Assembly: GCA_020029625.1 (NCBI GenBank)
Contig: JAIBJP010000028.1
Coordinates: forward strand, 1-14,134
DNA: 14,134 bases
Source of the DNA: Actinomycetota bacterium
GTDB taxonomy: Bacteria; Actinomycetota; Thermoleophilia; Gaiellales; Gaiellaceae
Reading direction: 5' to 3'
Below the pieces are notes generated by a model. That model saw only the letters and a list, made by a program, of their open reading frames with translations. It had not been told where the DNA came from and did no database searches. Below, piece after piece: positions 6,989 through 14,134 of the stretch. A program made the position numbers and the translations under genes. Position 1 is the stretch's first letter. Each line of letters starts with the position of its first letter.

Positions 6989-7950
6989 ACGGGGAAAGGC
7001 CGCCCGAGCTTCGGCGTGACCCGGTCTCGGGGCGCTGGGTCGTGATCGCACCCGCGCGAGCGCACCGGCCGGGCGTCGAACGCGAGGGCAGCGAGCCTGA
7101 TCCCGGCGATGTCGCGGGCTGCCCGTTCTGCGAGGGTCGCGAGAGTGCGACCCCGCCGGAGACGTTCGCGCTCGGGCCGCCGGGCCGGCCCGCCGACGCG
7201 CCCGGCTGGCGGGTCCGAGTCGTCCCGAACAAGTTCCCTGCGTTCGGGCCCTGGTCAGACGCGGGGAATCGGACAACGGGACTCTTCGCGCGCCGGGCGG
7301 CCCTGGGGCGGCAGGAAGTCGTGATCCATTCGCCGCGCCATATCCGCACGCTCGCGGACCTCTCGGTCCGTGAGCTCGAACAGGTCGCAGAGGCCTGGCG
7401 GGCCCGAGCGGCGGCAGCCCGGGAGCAGGGTTTTCCCTACATGCAGGCGCTGGTCAATGAGGGGCACGCCGCGGGGGCCAGCCTCCAGCACACCCACTCC
7501 CAACTCGTCTGGCTGCCGGACGAGCCTCCGCTCGTCGCCCAGGAGCGCCGGTCACAGGAGGAACAGGGCGGCTGCGTGCTCTGCCGCGTGCTGGCGGAGG
7601 AGGTCGAGCAGCGGATCCGCGTCGTCGCCGAGCGCGACGGCCTCATCCTGCTCTGCCCGTTCGCGGGCCGTCAGCCCTACGAGCTCCTTGTCGCCCCGCG
7701 CGAATGCGAGAGCGATCCGTTCACGAGCAGCCTGCTCGGCCCGGGGCTGGCGCTCGTCGCAGAAGGGCTTCGTCGCCTGCGGGTGGCCGAGGGCTCAGTG
7801 CCGGTGAACATGTGGCTCCACGCTTCGGGCCACTGGCACTTGGAGGTCTTGCCGCGCCTGACTATTCTCGCCGGCCTCGAGCTCGGGGCCGGCTACTTCG
7901 TGAACACACTCGCGCCCGAGTCGGCGGCCGGAGTCCTGAGAGAGTCATAG
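6985..7950 (+). CDS. galT: Galactose-1-phosphate uridylyltransferase-like protein, CTG start proposed
   Basis: Predicted to exchange UMP between UDP-glucose and galactose-1-phosphate (Leloir pathway) or a related sugar phosphate. The HIT-superfamily signature HTHSQ (169-173) places the nucleophile at His171; the zinc pair is Cys46/Cys49 (CPFC), and a second CVLC lies at 197-200. VVPNKFPAF, GHAAGASLQHTHSQL and HWHLEVLPR (283-291) are family motifs. The first usual start codon is GTG 7042, but the 19 codons before it encode PELRRDPVSGRWVVIA, the conserved GalT N-terminus. The frame is closed by TAG at 6982-6984, and the only start-like codon is CTG 6985, overlapping the SPFH TGA as CTGA. I therefore give 321 residues. 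No galK or galE is nearby, so the true substrate is open. Confidence 0.88.
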   Translation: MNGERPPELRRDPVSGRWVVIAPARAHRPGVEREGSEPDPGDVAGCPFCEGRESATPPETFALGPPGRPADAPGWRVRVVPNKFPAFGPWSDAGNRTTGLFARRAALGRQEVVIHSPRHIRTLADLSVRELEQVAEAWRARAAAAREQGFPYMQALVNEGHAAGASLQHTHSQLVWLPDEPPLVAQERRSQEEQGGCVLCRVLAEEVEQRIRVVAERDGLILLCPFAGRQPYELLVAPRECESDPFTSSLLGPGLALVAEGLRRLRVAEGSVPVNMWLHASGHWHLEVLPRLTILAGLELGAGYFVNTLAPESAAGVLRES

Positions 7951-7998
7951 GAGGGCTTGACGAAACATCATCTGTGCCGCCGGAGGCGCGCCGCTCGC

Positions 7999-8058
7999 CC
8001 CAACGCATCCGCGTTCAAAATGACGGGTCGCTCCCAACGCATCCGCGTTCAGAATGAC
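7999..8058. repeat. Two-copy REP-like palindromic repeat
   Basis: Two 26-base copies (7999-8024 and 8033-8058) differ by one base and repeat with a 34-base period. Each holds AACGC-ATCC-GCGTT, a 5-bp stem with a 4-base loop. Read on the minus strand each begins GTCATTYTGAACGC, resembling the GTCATTCTGAGCG intergenic repeats of many GC-rich and environmental bacteria. The spacer lies between convergent galT and the MerR-type gene. The rest of the 181-base spacer (7951-8131) shows no ORF or T-tailed terminator that I can support. Confidence 0.7.
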
Positions 8059-8131
8059 ACGGGGCTCCCTGCGTCCTTCCCTTGGAACGACCGTCCCGTC
8101 CCGGCGACGAGTGACGCTCCGCCAAACTCTC

Positions 8132-8443
8132 CTAGCGGCTGGGGCCGCCGACCGGGACCAGCCTCTCCTCTTTGTACTTCCGCGCCGCTTCGATGGCCGT
8201 GGAGAGGTTGAGGCCCTTGTCCTTCCCCTGCTTGATCAGCATGACGGTCTCGACCGCGTCCATGTCGTAGATCCGCTGCTTCTTGCCCTTCGTCGGGATC
8301 TGAGCCTTGTTCGTCCAGTAGTCGAGCTGCATCTTCGAGATGCCCGCCACCTGGCACACTTGGCCTAGGTAGAGCTCGATCTTGTCGAGATGCTCCGAGA
8401 TGTTTACTGGTTCAAGCAGATCGACATGCCGAGGGACAGCCAT
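8132..8443 (-). CDS. Small MerR-type helix-turn-helix protein
   Basis: A 103-residue probable DNA-binding protein. The MerR-like winged-helix spans about 23-90: ELYLGQVCQVAGISKMQLDY (HTH), then a wing with KKQRIYDMDAVETVMLIKQ and a last helix KGLNLSTAIEAARKY. The effector-binding and dimerisation regions of full MerR regulators are absent, and Cys30 is the only cysteine, so no metal site is evident. Start ATG 8443 is supported by AAGG 7 bases upstream; GTG 8449 in frame would add two residues. The gene stands alone, 99 bases downstream of gyrA, and converges on galT. Target genes are unknown; a role in DNA topology or replication control is only suggested by position. Confidence 0.85.
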   Translation of the reverse strand: MAVPRHVDLLEPVNISEHLDKIELYLGQVCQVAGISKMQLDYWTNKAQIPTKGKKQRIYDMDAVETVMLIKQGKDKGLNLSTAIEAARKYKEERLVPVGGPSR

Positions 8444-8450
8444 ACACACA

Positions 8451-8457
8451 CCTTTTT
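8451..8457 (-). promoter_or_regulatory. Ribosome binding site of the MerR-type gene
   Basis: AAAAAGG (8457-8451) ends 7 bases before ATG 8443, whereas GTG 8449 would be only one base away. This favours the ATG as start. Confidence 0.6.
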
Positions 8458-8542
8458 CGATCCGGAGGGACGAACCACGCTACCACCGGAGGCGCGCCTT
8501 GTGAAGATGATCCCGCCGAAACCGTCTCGTTTCTGACCGGAA

Positions 8543-11089
8543 CTACTCGTTCTGAGCGGGAGTTTCGTCCGACTCGACCGAGAGGTCGGCCGGTTCGACG
8601 GCGACTTCGGCCGCGTCGCCTTCCTCCTCCTCGCCGTTCGGCTGTTCGACGACCGGAGCCAGCGTGGACACGCGCTCGCCCTTTCGCAGCCGCATGACGA
8701 TCACGCCCTGGGTCGAGCGACCAAGCCGCTTGACCTCCTCGACAGGCATTCGGATGACAGTGCCGCCCGTCGACATGAGCATCACCTGATAGCCGTCCCG
8801 AACAACGAGCGCGCCGGCGAGCTGTCCGCGCGCCTCCGTCAACTGCACGGTCTTCACGCCGAGGCCACCGCGACCCTTCGACGGGTACTGGTGGATCGCC
8901 GTCCGCTTCCCGTAGCCGTTCACGGTCACGACGAGCAGGTCGGCTTCGTCCTTCGCCAGGCTCGCTGCGATCACCTCGTCGCCCTTGCGCATGCGCATGC
9001 CCGAGACGCCCGAGGTGACGCGGCCCATCGAGCGCACGGCCTTCTCCGGGAACCGGATCGCCTGGCCCTTTCGAGAGACCAGCAGGATGTCGTCGTTCCC
9101 ACTCGAGTGGATCACGGCGACGAGCTCGTCCTTATCGCGGAGCTTGATGGCGATGATGCCGTCGGCCTTGAGCGGCGTGTTGTACTCGGCAAAGCGCGTC
9201 TTCTTGACCACGCCTTTCTTCGTCGCGAGGAGAAGGTACTCCGCCTCCTCGAAGTTGCGCGTCGCGATCAGCGTGCGCACGCTCTCGCCCTGGGCGAGCG
9301 GCAGCAGATTGACGAGCGCACGTCCTTTCGACTGCCGGCTGCCGAGGGGGAGCTCGTGCACCTTGAGCCGGTAGATCTTTCCCACCGAAGTGAAAAAGAG
9401 CAGGTAGTCGTGCGTGGAGGCGACGACGAGATGCTCGATGTAGTCCTCGTCCTTCATGTCCATGCCCATGACCCCGATACCACCGCGGCGCTGCTCTCGG
9501 TAAGTCGTGACCGGAAGGCGCTTCACGTAACCGGAGCGCGTGATCGCGATGACCATGTCTTCCTCCGCGATGAGATCCTCGAGCTCGAGGTCGCCCTCCG
9601 CCGCGACGATCTCGGTGCGGCGATCGTCCGCGCGCCCGTAGGCACCCTTGATCTCGAGCAGCTCCTCGCGGATGAGGCGGTCGATCTCGGATTCCTCGCC
9701 GAGAATCGCCCGCAGCTCGCCGATCCGCTCCTCGAGGTCCGCGTACTCGTCCTCGATCCGCTTGCGCTCGAGCCCGGTCAGCCTCTGGAGCCGAAGGTCG
9801 AGGATCGCCTGGGCCTGGATCTCGGAGAGCTCGAAGGTTTCGATCAGGCCCGCCCGGGCCTCGTCGGGATCGGCGGAGCCGCGGATGAGCGCTATCACCG
9901 CGTCGAGGTTGTCGAGAGCGATGAGGTAGCCCTCGAGGACATGCGAGCGCTCCATCGCCTTGCGGAGCTCGTACTTCGTCCGGCGCGTGACGACCTGGCG
10001 CTGGTAGTCGAGGTAGTGCCGGATCAGCTCGAGCAGGCTCAGCGTCCGCGGGACACCGTCGACGAGCGCGACAGCGTTGTAGCCGAACGTGGCCTGCAGC
10101 GGAGTGTGCTTGAACAGCTTGTTGAGAACGACTTGCGGTATCGCCTCCCGCTTCAGCTCGATCTGGATGCGCATCCCCGTCTTGTCCGAGTGATCGGCGA
10201 GATTGGAGATCTCGGGCAGCACCTTGTCGTTGACGAGGTCGGCGATCTTCTTGATCACGCCGGCGTCGCCGCCCTTCTTCACCCCGTAAGGAAGCTCGCT
10301 GACGATGATCGCCGTGCGGCCGCCTCGGAGCTCTTCCACGTGGGCGCGGGCGCGCATCACGACTCGGCCGCGGCCCGACCTATACGCCTCGCGGATGCCT
10401 TCGCGCCCGACGATGATCCCTCCGGTCGGAAAGTCGGGCCCCTTGATGTGGCGCGCCAGCTTCTCGACGTTGATCTCGGGGTCCTCGATCATCGCGAGGA
10501 TCCCGTCGATCACCTCGGACATGTTGTGCGGAGGGATGTTCGTCGCCATGCCGACGGCGATCCCCGACGAGCCGTTGACGAGCAGGTTGGGGAACCGCGA
10601 CGGCAGCACGGACGGCTCGCGGTGCTTCTCGTCGTAATTCGGGACGAAATCGACCGTGTCCGCGTCGATGTCGCGCAACATCTCGGTCGCCATGCGCGCC
10701 AGGCGGGCCTCGGTGTAGCGATAGGCCGCCGGCGGGTCGTCGTCGATGTTGCCGAAGTTCCCCTGCCCATCGACGAGCGGGTACCGAAGGGAGAACGGTT
10801 GAGCGAGCCGGACAAGCGTGTCGTAGATGGCCGCGTCCCCGTGCGGGTGGTAGGTGCCCATCACGTCACCGACGACGCGGGCGCATTTCACGCGTGGGCG
10901 GTTCGGCTGCAGGCCCGCCTCGTTCATCGCGTAGAGGACGCGGCGGTGTACCGGCTTCAGCCCGTCACGCACGTCGGGAAGGGCGCGCGAGACGATCACG
11001 CTCATCGCGTAGTCGAGGAAGCTCGAGCGCATCTCCTGCTCGAGCTCGCGAGTCTCGATACGTCCAGCTCCTAGAGGCTCAACTGCCAC
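8543..11089 (-). CDS. gyrA: DNA gyrase subunit A
   Basis: The breakage-reunion subunit of gyrase (A2B2), 848 residues. The winged-helix region has HPHGDAAIYDTLVR (81-94) and catalytic Tyr125 in YRYTEARL (E. coli Tyr122). The quinolone positions read Ala86 (E. coli Ser83), Ala87 (Ala84) and Asp90 (Asp87). The coiled coil at about 360-490 includes LDLRLQRLTGLER. The C-terminal beta-pinwheel starts near 505 and carries the GyrA box QRRGGIG (533-539), which marks gyrase and not topoisomerase IV. The last 35 or so residues form an acidic tail (EEEEGD). After SELPYGVKK a short GGDAG-type insertion is seen relative to the common form. Start: GTG 11089 with GGAG 7 bases upstream. It follows gyrB after 46 bases that include a perfect hairpin. 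Confidence 0.98.
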   Translation of the reverse strand: MAVEPLGAGRIETRELEQEMRSSFLDYAMSVIVSRALPDVRDGLKPVHRRVLYAMNEAGLQPNRPRVKCARVVGDVMGTYHPHGDAAIYDTLVRLAQPFSLRYPLVDGQGNFGNIDDDPPAAYRYTEARLARMATEMLRDIDADTVDFVPNYDEKHREPSVLPSRFPNLLVNGSSGIAVGMATNIPPHNMSEVIDGILAMIEDPEINVEKLARHIKGPDFPTGGIIVGREGIREAYRSGRGRVVMRARAHVEELRGGRTAIIVSELPYGVKKGGDAGVIKKIADLVNDKVLPEISNLADHSDKTGMRIQIELKREAIPQVVLNKLFKHTPLQATFGYNAVALVDGVPRTLSLLELIRHYLDYQRQVVTRRTKYELRKAMERSHVLEGYLIALDNLDAVIALIRGSADPDEARAGLIETFELSEIQAQAILDLRLQRLTGLERKRIEDEYADLEERIGELRAILGEESEIDRLIREELLEIKGAYGRADDRRTEIVAAEGDLELEDLIAEEDMVIAITRSGYVKRLPVTTYREQRRGGIGVMGMDMKDEDYIEHLVVASTHDYLLFFTSVGKIYRLKVHELPLGSRQSKGRALVNLLPLAQGESVRTLIATRNFEEAEYLLLATKKGVVKKTRFAEYNTPLKADGIIAIKLRDKDELVAVIHSSGNDDILLVSRKGQAIRFPEKAVRSMGRVTSGVSGMRMRKGDEVIAASLAKDEADLLVVTVNGYGKRTAIHQYPSKGRGGLGVKTVQLTEARGQLAGALVVRDGYQVMLMSTGGTVIRMPVEEVKRLGRSTQGVIVMRLRKGERVSTLAPVVEQPNGEEEEGDAAEVAVEPADLSVESDETPAQNE

Positions 11090-11096
11090 CGATCAG

Positions 11097-11100
11097 CTCC
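11097..11100 (-). promoter_or_regulatory. Ribosome binding site of gyrA
   Basis: GGAG with a 7-base spacer to GTG 11089; it sits inside the palindrome CTCCGGAG. It supports the GTG start, as no ATG is in frame before residue 20. Confidence 0.65.
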
Positions 11101-11115
11101 GGAGTCCGCAGTTCC

Positions 11116-11135
11116 ATGTCTGAAATCGCCAGATT

Positions 11136-11143
<8 letters not shown>
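11116..11143 (-). promoter_or_regulatory. Perfect 11-bp hairpin spanning the gyrB stop codon
   Basis: ATGTCTGAAAT (11116-11126) and ATTTCAGACAT (11133-11143) are exact reverse complements around a 6-base loop. The half at 11133-11143 holds the last gyrB codons and its TGA (11138-11136). In the minus-strand transcript the stem would form between gyrB and gyrA and end 16 bases before the gyrA Shine-Dalgarno. No U-run follows, so it is unlikely to be an intrinsic terminator; mRNA processing, stability, coupling control or a dispersed palindromic repeat are the options. Confidence 0.75.
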
Positions 11144-13526
<2,383 letters not shown>

Positions 13527-13533
13527 TAAAAAA

Positions 13534-13571
13534 TCCCTGCTTGTGGGAGGTTTCTACTCTTTTCAAGTGTA
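13534..13571 (-). promoter_or_regulatory. gyrB leader: candidate extended -10 and ribosome binding site
   Basis: TACACT (13571-13566) preceded by TGA, the dciA stop codon, gives TGnTAnnnT, an extended -10. A start near 13559 would add a gyrB-gyrA promoter inside the recF-dciA-gyrB-gyrA run. AGGGA (13538-13534) is the Shine-Dalgarno, separated from TTG 13526 by TTTTTTA. No -35 hexamer is evident. The AT-rich 45-base spacer contrasts with the surrounding GC-rich sequence. Confidence 0.35.
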
Positions 13572-14054
13572 TCAGACCGGCCGGTCGTCGGGCGGCGTCT
13601 CGGCGACCGCCAGACTAGCCGCGACGGCCTTCGCGACGGCCTCCCGCAAGGCTTGATCTTCGATGGTGGCGGCGATGCGCTCGCTCGCTTCCGCCTGCTC
13701 CGCGGTCGGTTTCGGCACGATCCGACCGAGAACTTCCTCACCTTCGGCTCCCTTCTCGGGAAGAGGGCCGACGGCGAAGCGGACGGCGGTCGGGCATGCC
13801 TCTCCGAGGTGCTCTCGCAGGCGTGCGAGGACGTCTCCGGAGAGCTGCGTGAGCTCGAACGCCCACGCGCTCGAGCCGGTCGAGACGTGCAGGGTGCCAT
13901 CCCGGGCGATCCGGCCGGGCCAAGCGTTCGCCGCGATCGCCGGCCCCACCGCAGCCGGCCAGCCGGCCACGATCTCACCCAGGTTCCCCGCCGACCCGAA
14001 GCGTTGGAGCTCGCGACGGACCTCGTCGCCGATCGGATCCGGGAGCGATCTCAC
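13572..14054 (-). CDS. dciA: DciA (DUF721) replicative-helicase operator/loader
   Basis: Expected to bind the replicative helicase DnaB and assist its loading at the origin; DciA is the ancestral loader in bacteria lacking DnaC or DnaI. The protein is 160 residues. The KH-like DUF721 core spans about 22-95: IVAGWPAAVGPAIAANAWPG with Trp32, then GTLHVSTGSSAWAFELTQLS with Trp64, and ARLREHLGE. The C-terminal part (about 97-160) is acidic and alanine-rich with a predicted helix (EASERIAATIEDQALREAVA) and a disordered end. Start: GTG 14054, overlapping the recF TGA as GTGA. gyrB follows 45 bases downstream. The recF-dciA-gyrB order is typical of actinobacterial origins and supports the call. Confidence 0.9.
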   Translation of the reverse strand: MRSLPDPIGDEVRRELQRFGSAGNLGEIVAGWPAAVGPAIAANAWPGRIARDGTLHVSTGSSAWAFELTQLSGDVLARLREHLGEACPTAVRFAVGPLPEKGAEGEEVLGRIVPKPTAEQAEASERIAATIEDQALREAVAKAVAASLAVAETPPDDRPV

Positions 14055-14134
14055 GCGGCCCGAGCCTCGCCGGGAGTGACCGAGACGACCAGGTCGGGCC
14101 TGAGCGCCGCCGGTCGCTCGGTCGCCGTCACCAC
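14051..14134 (-). CDS. recF: RecF recombination/replication-repair protein, C-terminal 27 residues only
   Basis: Only the last 27 residues are present (VVTATERPAALRP, then DLVVSVTPGEARAA). The VVTAT strand followed after a short loop by a V-x-V-x-x-G-E strand matches the end of the RecF ATPase head, where the pattern is QxLxTxT and then a strand ending near the terminus. The TGA (14053-14051) overlaps the dciA GTG. The call rests mainly on gene order; the sequence alone is too short to prove it. Confidence 0.7.
   Translation of the reverse strand: MVTATERPAALRPDLVVSVTPGEARAA

Noticed and set aside
7042..7044. GTG 7042 as the galT start
   Set aside because: It would cut off the conserved RRDPVSGRWV segment, which is in frame just upstream.
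5858..7276. A 472-codon minus-strand frame opposite nfeD, SPFH and galT
   Set aside because: It spans three well-identified genes in antisense and consists of Arg/Asp/Leu-rich sequence without motifs.
8987..9000. GC-rich palindrome GCATGCGCATGC
   Set aside because: It lies inside gyrA and is explained by the Met-Arg-Met-Arg codons of a conserved blade; no regulatory context.
8891..11074. A 727-codon open frame on the plus strand opposite gyrA
   Set aside because: It is exactly antisense to a canonical gyrA, has low-complexity Asp/Arg/Val/Leu composition and no domain. GC-rich codon bias creates such frames.
13527..13545. Possible intrinsic terminator before gyrB (TCCC/GGGA stem followed by six T)
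   Set aside because: The stem is only 4 bp with a 7-base loop and it contains the gyrB Shine-Dalgarno; too weak to call.

Overview
The window reads as a housekeeping stretch of a GC-rich bacterial chromosome next to the replication origin. The right half carries, on the minus strand, recF (3' end only), dciA, gyrB and gyrA. That is the order usually found just after dnaA-dnaN, so dnaA/oriC probably lie beyond the right edge. High GC, frequent GTG/TTG starts, leaderless-looking starts and an alanine at the quinolone position of GyrA suggest a deep-branching Actinomycetota lineage (for example Thermoleophilia). This assignment is inference, and the long GyrB is atypical for that phylum.

Layout, left to right. 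(1) 1-1891, minus: an ECF-type sigma factor gene, fabZ (ATGA overlap with the sigma gene) and fabH (runs off the left edge), forming one tight operon. (2) 1890-2642, plus: a monofunctional biotin ligase, divergent from the sigma gene with start codons nested on one CATG. (3) 2649-4793, minus: a secreted PGRP-type amidase with a long Ig-like tail, converging on birA. (4) 4886-7950, plus: an NfeD-type membrane protease, its stomatin/SPFH partner and a galT-like uridylyltransferase that apparently starts at CTG, coupled to the SPFH stop. (5) 7951-8131: an intergenic spacer with a two-copy REP-like repeat. (6) 8132-8443, minus: a small MerR-type HTH protein. (7) 8543-14134, minus: gyrA, gyrB, dciA, recF.

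The genes serve fatty-acid elongation (FabH/FabZ), biotin attachment (BirA, needed for acetyl-CoA carboxylase, hence the same pathway), envelope maintenance (amidase, NfeD/SPFH), sugar-nucleotide metabolism (GalT) and replication/topology (RecF, DciA, gyrase). The sigma-fabZ-fabH operon and divergent birA may form a small lipid-related regulatory unit.

I found no CRISPR array, transposase, prophage gene, tRNA or rRNA, and no convincing undescribed multi-gene system. The most notable details are the gyrase drug-pocket residues, the long-form GyrB, the CTG start of galT, the sigma-fabZ coupling with the nested divergent starts, and the perfect hairpin over the gyrB stop codon. Every spacer between genes is shorter than 300 bases.
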